A DNA stretch of 64,000 nucleotides from Odobenus rosmarus divergens (lineage: Eukaryota > Chordata > Mammalia > Carnivora > Odobenidae): NCBI RefSeq assembly GCF_000321225.1, contig NW_004450302.1, forward strand, positions 4,521,791 to 4,585,790, written 5' to 3'. Below the pieces are notes generated by a model, which was not told where the DNA came from, made no database searches, and was given only the letters and a program-made list of their open reading frames with translations. A program made the position numbers and the translations under genes. Each line of letters begins with the position of its first letter. The first letter of the stretch is position 1. Below, in pieces: positions 11,961 to 27,906 of this stretch.

Positions 11961-12893
11961 GGCCACAGAGGTAGAGCAGGCTGAAGCCCAAGAAGGGACA
12001 CGTGGTCTAGGGACCAAGAAGCTTTTGCCTTTTTCAGAGCCTTGGTCATGCCTTCTCTCTGACCGCAGCCTCCCCTACTCTCTGTTTCCAGATGCCCATC
12101 CTCTCCGTCACCCAGCCTACCCCACCCTTCAATGACCCTCACTCCTCCCCAGGTGCCCTCTTCCACCTCACTCCTTCTCTCTGACCCAAGGCTCCACATC
12201 TTTCTAAGAGGAACTCCATGCCCCTCCTTCCCCACTTGGGTCCTGGCTGCCATCCCTGGTTCCTGAAATCACGCCCCACCACCACCACCAATAACAACAG
12301 TATACACCATCACATACACCTCTCACCAGACAATCACCCAGATCCAGAAGCTGGGCCGGAGAGGAGCACACACCCCACCTCTGGCCTCCTGGGTGGCTCA
12401 CAGTCTCCTAGATTAAATCCTGGTGGGCTGCCAGGCTCCAGGACAGCTCCAGGCCAGCCTGGCTCCCAGGGACTCCTGGCCTAAAGGAGAGAGAAGGGGT
12501 AACCCCAGCGGGGCCCAGGCAGATTGAGAGAAGAGGCGCAGAGAACAAGCTAGGGGGGTTTGGATCCAGCGGACGAACCCTAGCAGACTTCACAGAAAAG
12601 GTGACTGACTCTGCCCGGGGCCTGAAAGGACTAGCAAGATTTGGTCAAGTGGCCATGGCAGCAAAAGGAACCACAGGAGGAGGGAGGCTGAGAAAGGGTG
12701 CGCACGTGGAAAGGGGCCCACGTTTGCACGGCAGCCCGTAGCTCAGGGTGACTGCTGGCCCCAAAGAGGGGGCAGGAGGCTGCGAGGTGAAGGGGCCAGA
12801 GCACGGGGGTGCGGGGTACCAAGGGAGACCTCCGACCGTGTCCACCGCTGCCTCTTGACCTGGGGCTCTCCGAACTGGCGCTGTTTCCCTTCT
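11960..12893. other. Intergenic, nothing recognised
   Basis: Unique-looking GC-rich DNA; no gene or clear repeat apart from a short (CCA)n stretch near 12275. Confidence 0.5.
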
Positions 12894-13110
12894 CATCCAT
12901 CCATCCATCCATCCATCCATTCGGGAAATAGTTATTGTGCTCCTACTCAGTGCCAGGCAAGTACTGAAGACACTGGGAGGGCCAGAATAAAGTCCCTGCC
13001 GTCCCAGAGTTTAAGTTCCAGGACGAGACACAGACTCTAAAGCCATAAACAAATACAGACTAAAAAGGAAGATCATGATAGGGGTTGCAAAGACAATAAT
13101 GACCGGCCAC
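12894..13110 (-). repeat. L2 3' end (antisense) with (CATC)n
   Basis: A (CATC)n run (12894-12920) leads into ttattgtgctcctactcagtgccaggcaagtactgaagac ... gtccctgccgtcccagag, the typical antisense L2 3' end. Confidence 0.8.
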
Positions 13111-13559
13111 TGAGAGTTGAGCCTGTGACCCAGGGCTCCGTGCGGGCAGAGCCTGTGTCTCCTCCATCACACCGGGAGCCCCGCACCCCTGAGGAAGGAC
13201 GGAGGAGGGAGGATCAGGGAGCAGGAGCTGAGCCAGCAGAGAGCCGCGGGGGAACGGGGGGATGACTGCTTCCACAGCCCCACAAGCCCCCAGCAGGGCC
13301 CTCTCCGGCAGGCAGCACTCAAGTGCTAACTGCTGCCATCACCCCTTCCTTCTTCCTTCAGCTGCCCTGCTCTGGGTGCCTGGTGGCTCGAGGAGGGCTG
13401 AGACCCATGAGCCCGAGCCCTGGCTAGCAGGTGCAGGGGCTCCAGGGAGGGCTCCGCAGGCGGACCCAGGATCCGAGGGTGGCGGCAATCTTGGAAAGGA
13501 GCCCCCTTCCCAGACAGGCCTGAGGGGGAAGGCTTCTCTCCTCACCTCCCCTCTAAGCC

Positions 13560-13960
13560 CCCACCCCATTAAACCCTTAAATTAACCTCAGCCCCACCCA
13601 AGCTGGAGAGAGTGCCCCAAAATAAATCTTAAATTACATGCTGCCTGGGGGCAACCACAACTCTCCTTCTTCACTCTCCAGCAAGTAGATCCACCCTGCC
13701 CAATGCTGGGGAGCCTCCCCCCAAAATGGCTATTTATACAGCTCCCTTCTTTGCTGTCTGGCCCTGCTGTCCTTGGGTGGGTGAGGCCCAAGCAGGCTAC
13801 ACAGCTCTCCCAGGAGGTTGAAGTGGATGGGGGAGGCTGTGAGACTCCCCAGGGTCTCACCGGGCATGGGGATATCATTTATAGTCCCTGTCAGGATACT
13901 TTGGGGGTGCTGCTAACAATTACACCCAGGCAAGGACATAGATCTGGATCTTGGGCACAC
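13560..13960. promoter_or_regulatory. Candidate conserved non-coding element
   Basis: A/T-rich blocks in GC-rich flanks: aaataaatcttaaattac, a MEF2-like CTATTTATAC at about 13730 and atcatttatag at about 13876. No repeat signature. Regulatory role is inference. Confidence 0.3.
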
Positions 13961-14026
13961 TGGGCATCTGGTCACCCAGGAACAGGGCCTAGACTGCACT
14001 CTCCCCGAATGCAGGTTTCTCAGGAA

Positions 14027-14048
14027 TGAGAGAGAGAGAGAGAGAGAG
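14027..14048. repeat. (GA)n simple repeat
   Basis: Uninterrupted AG dinucleotides. Confidence 0.95.
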
Positions 14049-15054
14049 GGGTGCCTTCACCGTCTGGTTGCCAAATGAGCAGTTCTGAAGATGGGCAGCC
14101 CCTTCCCCCACCCCAACCTGGCAAGGCCAAGACTGCTATGGCTCCAAGGACCCCAAGCAGAGGGGGATCCCGTGGGGGGCGGGGCTGGGCAAAGAAAGTG
14201 GGAAGCTGGACATGGTTATTTTGAGACCACAGGGCCAGGCCAAGGACCTCCCTGAAAAAGCCACCTTCCATTCTGGGAACCCAGCTCCGGATTGGAGCTG
14301 CTCCCCTCAAGGAGTACAGAGAAGGGAGGGGAGGGAAAAGGCAAGAGAAAAGGAACTCGAGAAGAAAGCGGGAGATAGAGAGAGATGTGCACACACAGAG
14401 GAACAGAAGGAAGGAAAGACACAGACCCAGAAACACCGAGGTGCGTGACAACACGGAGGCTGGGAGGACAGGGAGGGCCCCGGGAGCACCAGGCCTCTAC
14501 TGCGTGGCCCCTGTGGGCCTGGACGCCTAGCCCCTGCCCCCTGGGCCCCTCTGCCCTGCTCTCCAGGAGGGTGGGTGAAGGGCCTCCAAGCTGCCCCAGG
14601 AGGGAGACTCTCCTGCTGCTCCTCCCTGCCCCACCCCTGCCCTGGGCCCCCTCCCCTCCATCCCCACTGCCTGCCCCTCAGAGGGCTTCGTGGGGGCGGA
14701 GGCTTCTCCTGCCTCTCCATTGCCCTGCAGGTGGGGGCAGCAGTGAGTTCCGAAGGTGGGACAGGTACAGAAGTGCCCCCTCTCACCGTTAGCCTCAGCC
14801 CTAGAGGAGAGGAGGGGATGGGTGCTGAAGGAAGGGGCTGAGGGGGGTAAAGAAGTGGGGAGGCCAGGAGAACCCGCCCCAGAGGAGCTGGCTTGCAGGC
14901 CTGAGTCCCAGGAGGAGAGAGTGAGATGGGCCGGGGATCGGGCGGTGGGTCTGGTATGGCTGTGTCTGGAGGATCAGGTACACATCCAAGTTCATACCTC
15001 ACGCCTGTGATTTAGGGGACAGGGCTCGCCCACGGACTGAGAAGAGAGCAAACA

Positions 15055-15330
15055 GGACAGCATAAAAGGAGCGGGCCAGGGGGCCATCTCTGAGGGGATA
15101 TTTGCATTCACAAATAAAGTGGGTGCCAAGAACTGTGCTGAGATCCTAGAGGAGCGGGTAGGCGAGGGAGGGGGTTGGGAATAGAAGATTCCACCAATGC
15201 TGCCTGCGAGGGGTGAGGACTCCCGCAGCATGGTGGGTGCCAGTTACTACAGCCCCCCCCACCCGCCTTATAGGGGCTAACATGTCGTCTCGCTATTAAA
15301 CTTGATTATCCGGCCGCTCACCAGGCCCCC
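15055..15330 (+). promoter_or_regulatory. Candidate promoter/enhancer island
   Basis: CATAAAAGG (15061) upstream of a GC-rich start-like stretch, then a perfect octamer ATTTGCAT (15100-15107) and, further on, ctattaaacttgattatcc. There is no known transcript; offered as a regulatory candidate only. Confidence 0.3.
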
Positions 15331-16055
15331 TTAACACCTACCTGCCCAGAGCACCCTGTTTACAGGGCCTGGGGCATCGGACCTGCCGTTCAGCTGGAGG
15401 AGGCAACCCAACCCTCAGCAGAGCCTGGAGCGGAGAGGCAGTGCCCAGACACTTAGTGCCCTGTTTACCCTGGCATGGGCAGCTGACACAGGTGGGGCTC
15501 TCCAGGCAGTGGCCAGAGGCACGGCCAGCGACCCACCTGGAGGCCAGAAAGGAGGCCAGCGCTGCGGAGCTGGGGAGGGGGGTGCAGGGAGGCACATCAG
15601 CACAGCGGCAAATCTGGGGCGCTAGCTCCCCCAAAGCTCAGCAGCCACTCAGCGCTGCAAGAGATGGTCTCACTGGCCAGGGGGAGGGCCAGGGAGGGGG
15701 GAGGCCGGAGGAGGTGGAGGAAGCCCCAGGACTTTGGAGCCCTGCTCCAGTGTGCCTGGACGCCTCTTGACTCCCCAGCTCCGAGGGACTGACCCACCAC
15801 ACCCAAAGGCACATGGAGCTTCACTTAAGCACACACCGTCCCTGTCCCCCGCCCCACCAGTCACCACACAGATACCGTCTCCACATTCTCTCTCCATCAC
15901 ACGGACCATAGAGACCAGGCCCCATAGCCCACCGCACCCGGCATGCACAGGGTCTTCTAATACTCAGCTCACAAATACAGCTTACGGGTGTCAGACGCGT
16001 GATGCTCACCCCGATACCCCCTACCCCTCAGAGAACCTACACTCCAGCAGCGAGG

Positions 16056-16056
<1 letters not shown>

Positions 16057-16091
<35 letters not shown>
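16057..16091. repeat. (CA)n microsatellite
   Basis: About 17 perfect CA units; likely polymorphic. Confidence 0.97.
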
Positions 16092-16093
<2 letters not shown>

Positions 16094-18434
16094 CCTCCCA
16101 GCACCACAGCCCCAAATGAGCCAAGAGGGGTCTAACATTTCAGTCCTGAGCTTCTCCCTGCCTCTCCCCCATCTCTCTCCTTCCCCCCACCCCCTCCCCA
16201 CTGACTGCCCGCCCCCGCCCTTCTGCCTCTGTCTCTGGGTCTCTGGGAGACCTCCTAGCTGGAGGTCTCTCCTCTCGCCATCTGCACACAGGTTGCACAC
16301 CGGGCAGCTCCGGGCAGCTCCAGAGCCGGGTCTGGGGGCTCCAGAGGAAGGGGAGCAGGAACTGGCAGTTGCTGGGGGGGCCTCACTGCCCCCTGCTTGT
16401 CATTCCCCCCCCCCGCATGGACCGCCCACCCCTCCCCATTCCGGGCTGAGTCATCTCCACATCTGGAGCCTCAGCACATCCGGAAGCGCTGAAGCCTGTG
16501 CAGCCAGCTCCACGTGGACACCCCTCCCCCAAACTGCATTTCACTCCCACCCCTCACAGAAGCTGGGGTCCGGCCCGATCACCTGGGCCGGGCCCGATCA
16601 CCTAGCAGACAGGCAAGCCCCCCCCCCCCAGTGCCAGTCTCTGCAACGGGGACATGCACTGACCACCGGCTCTCTCCCAGGCGGCAGGCCCCTCGGCCCC
16701 TTGGTGCCCACCACACTGGGCAGGCAGGGCGGCGCTGGCCTTGGGGGAGGCAGGCGAGCCGGGCAGTGAGGAGGCAGCGGTTTGGCCCAGCAGGCAGAGG
16801 GAGTTTATCCTGGCTTGGGGCCCTGAAGCCAAACATCCTTCGCTAACCTCGCAGACACATCAAAGCCGGCCAGGAAGGGGCCCTTCAGTAGAGGAAACCT
16901 GCAGTCCTGGCGGCCTGACAGCCTGGCTCCGGGCATAGGACCACCCTGTCCCACTCAGCAGCCCAGGCTCAGCGGGGCCACAGCCTGCCCGGAGCCCCGG
17001 GGCCGAGGAGGACGACGCTCCTACCCCCTCTCCGCCTCCCCCAGTGCTGCAGACAGGCTGGGCATTGGCCCTGGGGAGGGGGGCACCACGGGCACCTGGG
17101 CTTAGCGTTGGCCCCTAGAACCGGGCTCCCTCCCAAACTTGCCCCTTCGCACCCAGCAGGCGGGACCAGCCGCCGGACTCCTGGGGTGCCACAGCCTGGA
17201 GGAGGCGGGCGGCCTCCACTGTCGGGACCCTGACTTCATCCCCCAGGCTCCTCTGTTCAGGGAAGGGACCTCTCCATGTGGATGAGAGAGGATGGAGAGG
17301 GCAGGGGGCTTCGGCGTTGGGAGAAGAAGGGAAATAGCAGCCCAAGAGAAGTGGGAAGGCGAGAACTGGGCTGCAAGCCATGGGGCCTCTCTCCAGGGAT
17401 GACAGGGGCTGCAGGCGGAAGAGGGGCTGGGAGGCGCTAACAAGGGAGGGAGGAGGTGCTAACAGGGCCACTGGGGTGAAGGGGATCCTGGAGGCCACCC
17501 CGGAACGGCTGGCCTGGTGATAAGGCAGGGAGGGGGGCCACCACAACAGCAGGGGAGGCGGGGAGGTGTGCATACACGCGTGCACATGCAGGTTGTACAC
17601 ATAGGCAGACCCACTGCACGCGCCCACACATGGGTGCGCTCACACAACCGGGGCCAAGTCTGTCCTGGGCCGGGGGCCAGATGATGTGGCTCCTGAGAGG
17701 AACTATGGTTTGCGGAAGAATGTGATCTCTGCCCACCTCGCTTCTCCTGCCCCTCTGCTCACCCTCATTCTTTGCCTGACCCCTGGGTCCTTAAGAAGTG
17801 ATCCGCTTCAGGGGTGTCTCAAGCTGTGCCTTCTCTGCACTTCAGCCTGAGCCCCCAGACCCATGAGAGGCTCTCCCGACAATCCGCCCAGGCTGCAGAG
17901 GGGCTCCTCTTTCCCCTGGCCGCCGGAACTCCCAGCTTCTTTGGGACTGGGAAGTTCTTCTGAAGTCTGACTACAATCCCCCGTAACATCTGGATCTGAC
18001 ACAAAGGCACCCACAAACGGGGTGCAGGAGGGTCCTCTTTCAAGGGGTCAACTAGAGCAGAGCTAGAAAGTAGGAGATACTGGGGGATTCCCAACCTCTT
18101 TTTTTCCCTCTGGCTACAGTCAACACAAGGCTGGGGGTGGAAGTGGGGCTGCCGAGAAGGGGAGAGGCAGGGAAGCCTTGGGGAGAAGGAGCCCCAGAGA
18201 GAGGGGACCAGGGCTGGCAGGGGGTGGGGGCGTGGGGGGGGTGTCTCAAAACCTTCAGCCTGGTCTGGCCTCAGCCCCTCCCACCTGGGTCTCAGCGGCT
18301 CTGCTCCAGCTGCCAGCCCGCTAGATCAACCTCTCCCCCCCAGCCCCCCACCCCTGCCCCGACTCTCTCCCCACCTCTTAGAGGTGTTTCTCTCTCTCTC
18401 CACCCCTGGCTGTGCCCCGGAAACCTACACCTTG

Positions 18435-18560
18435 GAAGGATAATGGCTCCCAAATGCCGTTTTTGTCTTTGCTAAGCCTCTGGGAAGGTGAGTGTTAGTG
18501 GAGCTCCTCCAGCCGCTCATTAGGATAATAAGCTCCCTGCAGCGTTCACTGTCAGGTGGC
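18435..18560. promoter_or_regulatory. Candidate conserved non-coding element
   Basis: Balanced-composition stretch (ggataatggctcccaaatgc ... cattaggataataagctccc) within GC-rich flanks, no repeat signature. Confidence 0.25.
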
Positions 18561-19149
18561 CCGCCTCCCTCCACCCTCCTGACCCACAGGTTGGTGGCTC
18601 AGACTTGGGATCAACTCTAGAAGTCACCTCCCCACTCTGTGCCCATCACCCCGAGAATGAGTGAGGGACCGGTGGACTTCAGTTTCCAAAGCAATGCTGG
18701 GAAGGAGGCTCAGATCCTGGTCCCATGGCCAAGAATTCCTGTTGGCAACCCAACGTGCCATCCTGCCTCCTCCTGGAAGGTGGACAGTGAGCCAAGCATT
18801 CCTTGCAGCTCGCCCCGTAGGAGTTGCTCGATCCCTAGGGAGACATCTTACTCACTTAGAGGGTATGTGTCCACTTGAGCGGGGGCGGGAAGCAGAAGAG
18901 ATGGATTCCCCCAAAACACACAGCCGGTGGAGATGAGAAGTCCAGTGAGCCTGGGACAACCCCCTCCCCAAAATGAGAGCCCCCCCACCAAGGATTTTGA
19001 GAATTCACTCCCTATCCCCTCAGAGAAATCTGGCCCCTGACCCTGGGAGGCCCCCAACCAGTTTCAATTCAGTGACAACAGAGTCAGTGTTTACTTGGAA
19101 CAAAGCGTCATGGGGAAATGAAAGATGAATCAGAACTGGGCCAGCCCCC

Positions 19150-19620
19150 TCAGCCTGGTGGGAACACTAGAACATGTATACACATCTTCTAGGGAGAATG
19201 GCCCAGGGCCAGCCGAGAGGCCCAGAGGAAAGGCCTGGCTGTGAAGATCTGAATCCTGGAAGGCTTTCTGGAGGAGATGGTGTTTGAGCTGAGCCTTGAA
19301 GAATGTGTGAGAATTTCTTAGGTTTCAGGGAGGGGCCTGGGGGCAGGCGTTCTAGGTGGGGAGAACTGCCCACGCAGGGGAAGAAGGGCGAGCAGTGGGC
19401 CGCAGGGGGCTGCTGGGTGGCTGGCAGGACACAGAGAGCACCCACTGCAAGGCAGGTGGGGGAGCCACTGTGCATGAAGGCGGTGACAGGGGAGACACCC
19501 GTGACAAGCACAGGCGTAGTCCGCCTGGGCTCTGAGCCCGAGGGAGAGGTGGGCACCCACCAGGAAGCCCACCGAGGCAGGGCTCAGCCGGCAGTGGGAG
19601 AGCAGAAGCGGGGGACAGAC
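19150..19620 (-). repeat. L2-like fragment (antisense)
   Basis: ggaaggctttctggaggaga ... gagctgagccttgaagaatg follows antisense L2. The 243-codon + strand ORF starting at 19303 lies partly in this fossil and is not a gene. Confidence 0.55.
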
Positions 19621-19934
19621 CGGGAACAGACAGAATCGCTCAAATCTCTGGTCCCAGCCCCACGGCCACAACCGGTCCCCTGTGGCTCTCTAGGAAGAGC
19701 GGTCAACGACACCAGGTCACTCTCTGAGGCAGGTCACCGGCCCTGCCCTCTCTTACCTGGCTCTTGGGTGGGGCCCAGACTCACTTCACGCACAGCAGAG
19801 GGGGCTGCGCTGCAGTGGCCTATCCAGAGAGAGGGTCTCAGACGGAAGCAAGGCCCTTCACTCCTGGGCACCTCACTCAGCCTCAACGTGAAATGGAGAG
19901 AAGGAGCTTTGGGCCCCTTTCCTCTGCCGGGAGT

Positions 19935-20175
19935 TAAACATTTATTGCTTGTTATGATTAAGCTAACATTTATTTACCATCACTGCATGCCAACACTGGG
20001 CAGTTTATGTCATCCTCACGATGACCCCCTGTGACAAAGGACGTGGTGTTCTCCACCCCCAACCCCCTCCACAGAGAGTCTAAGAGGCAGAGAGAGGGTG
20101 AGTTTCTTGACTAAGATCACACAGCGCACCGCAGTAAGGGACACGCTTAGCCAACACAACACTGTTACTCCCTGT
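19935..20175 (-). repeat. MIR (antisense), near full length
   Basis: aacatttatttaccatcactgcatgcc ... gatcacacagcgc matches antisense MIR from the tail to the core. Confidence 0.7.
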
Positions 20176-21218
20176 AGGCAGAGCGGGGCTGGAGCAGAAC
20201 AGCATTCCTCGGACTTTGAAAAGAAAGATCCAGCCCCACGGCCATAAGTCATTATGGATATCAGTGTCCACCACAGTACAGGGGAGGGGCTGAGAGGCAC
20301 AGAACTCGGCCTGGCTCTTCCGCTCACTCAGGACTGGGCAAGGCCTCCCACCCCAACCCCCTGTGAGGAGTCCCTCCCTCCACCGCAGCAGCCAGGCAGC
20401 TTTCTCCTCCGAGGCTGCCTGTGGGTGTGGGGTCTTGAGGCCTGCATGGTTCTGGTCCTGACTCAGCGCCAGCGTCCCCTGTGACTTGGCCTTCCCACCC
20501 CTCCAGGCCCCACTTGGCTTCTCTGAGAAGGGAGAAGTGGACCAGCTGACCTCCAGGACCCCTGCAGCTGGGCCCTCGTAGGATGCAGACAATCAGCTCG
20601 TTCTTCGTTCTTCAGCGACTGGGCGAACGGGGAGGCAGCTAGCGAGTATGAAGACATTCCGACTTCGCTGCTCTTGGGAAACCCCAGATGGAATTTGGCG
20701 CGGAATCTAGAGGGACCCACGGACTGCCTGAGGCCTCCGGGCCTCCCCTCCCGCGTGCCTAAGCACACACGTGCGCGCATACACACACTTCCTTCCCGTG
20801 GCCAGATTGTCAAACAGAAGATGGTGTCCCTGTGCAGGAACTCCCTGCCTCCGGACAAGAATGTCCCCTGTCTCCTCGGCCTGGGGCCCCATTGTGCCCC
20901 CCACCCCGACCTCACCCATCAAGAATGCTGGGGCCCTGGGAGCCACGATGGATGTTGACAGTGAGGTTTGGTGTTCTCGGGCTGACTGAGCTGGGACCAC
21001 CCACCTCCGGGTCCTTCACCCTGTCCCCAACTGCAGGAAGGTGCAGAGAAAGGCAGGTTGGTGTCATGAAAAAAAAAAACTGGGGACCAAGAGGCAGGTG
21101 CCAGGGGCCCTCTGGACTCTGCCCCATGAGCCTCCCTCTCCCACTGGGGAGATGTGGGACAGGGCGTGGAGTAGCTGTTCTCAAATGATTGCATCTATGA
21201 CATTTTTAGGAACATGCG
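20175..21218. other. Intergenic, nothing recognised
   Basis: GC-rich unique-looking DNA. Confidence 0.5.
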
Positions 21219-21414
21219 TAGGGTTGCCAGGTTTAACAAATAAAAATACATGACACCTAGTTACATTTGAATTCCAGATAAGCAACACATAAATTTTAGT
21301 ATAAGTATGTTCCAAATATTGCATGGGAATATTTAGTATATTCATACTAAAACATTATTCAGTTTATCTGAAACTCCAATCAAACTGGGCATCCTGTATT
21401 TTGTCTGGCAACGG
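21219..21414. mobile_element. MER53-like palindromic DNA transposon
   Basis: The element is an imperfect inverted repeat. It begins tagggttgccaggtttaac and ends gtctggcaac, with central arms tttagtataagtatgttcc / gggaatatttag. This matches the non-autonomous element MER53 as I recall it. Confidence 0.75.
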
Positions 21415-22429
21415 ACAACAGATCTGTGTCAGGTGGGTGCCAGAGAGCCCGAGGGGAGTAATGCCAGCCTCCTGCCCTCCGCCTACCCCTCCTCAGGGCC
21501 CTGGCACCTGCCTGGTCCCTTCACCTCGTCAGTCCTCCCAGCTTTCCACGTCCACCCCTCAAACTCCTCCATCCCCCTCCCAGCTCTGTCATTTCACTCC
21601 CCAAGATACCCTCTCCCCTTAAGCTCACCCATCTTCCTCTCCCCTAAAGGCCACGCCTCTGTAGGACTGCAGGTCTGCTCAGGGTGGCAGGGGATCCCAG
21701 CCATGGGTGTTGGTACGACAGGGCAGGGGCAGGAGGGAAGCCCAAGTCAGCAGCAGCCTCACCAAGGAGACAGCAGTGTGGGTGTTGCTGGGAGAAGTTT
21801 CCAGCACTCTCTGTTTTAGGACCCCCTTGGGAGAAGGGCCAGCTGGGGCCAGAGCCAGCTGCTTGGGCAGGAGGGAAGAGATGCCCATGACCTTCTCCAA
21901 ACTCAGAGTCACCAGGAACTGGAAATAGAGGCCATTTTGTGCAGCCAGACACTGATTTCACTTGGATCAGGAGAATGGAAGATTCTGTCCTTAGGGGCAA
22001 AAAAAGGGCCAACGGATAATGAGAAACAGAGACCGGGAAAGAGGGACAGAGAGAGACCAGGGAGTCGGTGAGAAATACAGTCAGGGAGCCACAGGACCAA
22101 ATCAGAGACAAAGGAAATAGAAACACACACAGAGAGAAACAGACTCCAAGGGAGACAGTGATTCACAACAGAGAAAGGAAAACAGGCAAACACGCAGATG
22201 GAGAGGAACCGCGTGGACACAGCGATGGGGAGAGCAAACAGGAGGACGGACCGGGAGGAATGGGGAGAGACAAGGAGAGGTTACACAAGCCAGAGACGAA
22301 GACAGAGATAAACAGAAAGCGGTGAGAGAAAAAGAAAAGACAGCCAGAGGAGGAAGTCTGTCCATCCCTACTAAGTTGGGGATCTTTTTCAGTGGCAAAG
22401 TCAGATTTGAGACGCGGCAAGAGACGCCT
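21415..22429. other. Intergenic; purine-rich AGAGACA low-complexity tract
   Basis: 22020-22345 is dominated by GA-rich degenerate repeats (agagac, gagaaac). No gene recognised. Confidence 0.6.
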
Positions 22430-22880
22430 AACCAGCTGGTTGCTGAGCCTCTCCGGGAGCCCTCCCCCGTCTCCCCCGGCCGGGAGCAGCACCCCACCCA
22501 CCATCTCCCCTGCGTCCCCTCCCCAGGGGTCCGGGCTCCATCTCTCCAGCTCCGGCACGGGGCCCACACGTCTCCTCTGTGTTTGGGCATCTGGCTCTCG
22601 CCCGGTGCCTATGGCCCCCCGGAGGCGGCCTTCCACCCCGCGCACCAGCCAGCTCCCCCCGCGCCCCCGAGCGGGAGCGCGGTGAGACCCGGCCCCAGGT
22701 CCCATCGGCGCGCCGCCCGGCTCCGTGGGAATCCGGCGTTGGGCGATGCTGCCACCTGCCGGCCGGACCCGGGAAGCACAGCGCGCCTGGAGGGCTGGGG
22801 CGCGGCCGCCGAGGGTCGGAATCCGGCCCTCCCAGCTGGGACCGCCTCCGCGGGGTCTTTCCAGGAATCCGGATGGGCCT
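22430..22880. promoter_or_regulatory. CpG-rich block (CpG island candidate) upstream of TMEM92
   Basis: Dense in CG dinucleotides and GC-rich (for example CGGCGCGCCGCCCGG, GCGCGGCCGCCGAGG), in contrast to its flanks. It may be a distal promoter, a non-coding first exon of TMEM92, or the promoter of an antisense transcript. The long ORFs that read through it are composition artefacts. Confidence 0.6.
22747..22765 (-). promoter_or_regulatory. CTCF-like binding motif
   Basis: The minus strand reads CGGCCGGCAGGTGGCAGCA. By hand this matches 18 of 19 positions of the commonly used CTCF consensus YGRCCASYAGRKGGCRSYR; the only mismatch is G for A at position 6. It lies inside the CpG-rich block. 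Confidence 0.6.
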
Positions 22881-22929
22881 GCTCGGCGGCGCCCCTGCTC
22901 GCCTAGCTTCCGCTTTTCCCCCAGCTGCC

Positions 22930-23070
22930 GAGCCAGGGGGCAAGTCTCTGAACCCTGGGCCTTAATTTCCCCTAGAGTCAAATGGAGGCAGTGTACCAAC
23001 ACATCCTCCCAGGATTGCAGGGGACCCTGGGGGGACACGAATGTACTAATGCTGTGCTCCTGAAATCAAC
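22930..23070 (+). repeat. MIR fragment, + strand
   Basis: ggcaagtctctgaaccctgg ... ttaatttcccctagagtcaa matches the MIR core in the sense orientation, just downstream of the CpG block. Confidence 0.6.
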
Positions 23071-23360
23071 CAGGCCGCCGGTCCCTCTCTTCTTGGCCAA
23101 AAAAAAAGTGACCCCCCCCCCACCGTACAATGCCCTCAATCCACTCCCGGGCCTCCGCCTCCCTCTCCCTCAACCACTGTCCCCCGCAAGCCCAGATGGG
23201 AAGGGGCTTGCAATGGGCGGCTCGCTCTGCCCGCATCCTTTCCCTCAGCGCCCCCCACCCCATCCCCGGCCCGGCGCAGCACTGCCTCCCTCAAGCCAGG
23301 GGCCACTTAAGGGTGTAAGAGCGGGGACTGGCAAGGACTAGCTCTAGACCTGACCCCACA

Positions 23361-23380
23361 TTTTTTTTTTTTTTTTTTTT
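23361..23380. repeat. Poly-T tract (20 T)
   Basis: Uninterrupted T20 about 220 bp upstream of the TMEM92 start codon. Confidence 0.97.
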
Positions 23381-23439
23381 ACCGGTTAATCTCTTCTACC
23401 TCCCAACTCCCTAGACCCAACCCCGATCTTTTCCCCTCT

Positions 23440-23603
23440 CCTCCCCACCCCCTTCCTGCCCCAAGTCCGGCCCTTCGCGGGTGCATAAGCTCCGCCCCCA
23501 TCCCGAGGCGGGGCCCCATAGGTGGAGAGACGTGGGAGAGGTCGCGGCCCCGCCTCTCCCCTCCTCCCCCTGCACACGGAAGCTCCTTGGCCCCCGTGCC
23601 AGG
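23440..23603 (+). promoter_or_regulatory. GC-rich proximal promoter / 5' UTR of TMEM92
   Basis: Directly upstream of the start codon are several GC boxes on both strands (CCGCCCC, GGCGGGG, CCCCGCCTC) and a weak TATA-like CATAAG at about 23484. Position and composition suggest a transcription start within about 150 bp of the ATG. The start site is not determined. Confidence 0.5.

Positions 23604-27906
<4,303 letters not shown>

Larger units (their letters stand above)
13110..19150. other. GC-rich intergenic region, no gene supported
   Basis: Long overlapping ORFs occur only because of GC bias; none has splice or family support. It holds (GA)n and (CA)n tracts and three AT-rich islands listed separately. 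Confidence 0.6.

Noticed and set aside
12894..12920. CRISPR-like or other spaced repeats
   Set aside because: Only simple tandem repeats (CATC, CA, GT, GAAT, AAAG) are present; there are no repeat-spacer arrays, as expected for a mammalian genome.
15999..16769. 256-codon + strand ORF
   Set aside because: It runs through a (CA)n microsatellite giving a poly-HT stretch; composition artefact.
19303..20034. 243-codon + strand ORF with an ATG
   Set aside because: It overlaps L2 and MIR fossils, has no recognisable domain and no splice context.
22163..23038. 291-codon minus-strand open frame across the CpG block
   Set aside because: It starts at GTG, not ATG, has CpG-driven composition, crosses a GA-rich low-complexity tract and a MIR, and shows no family similarity.
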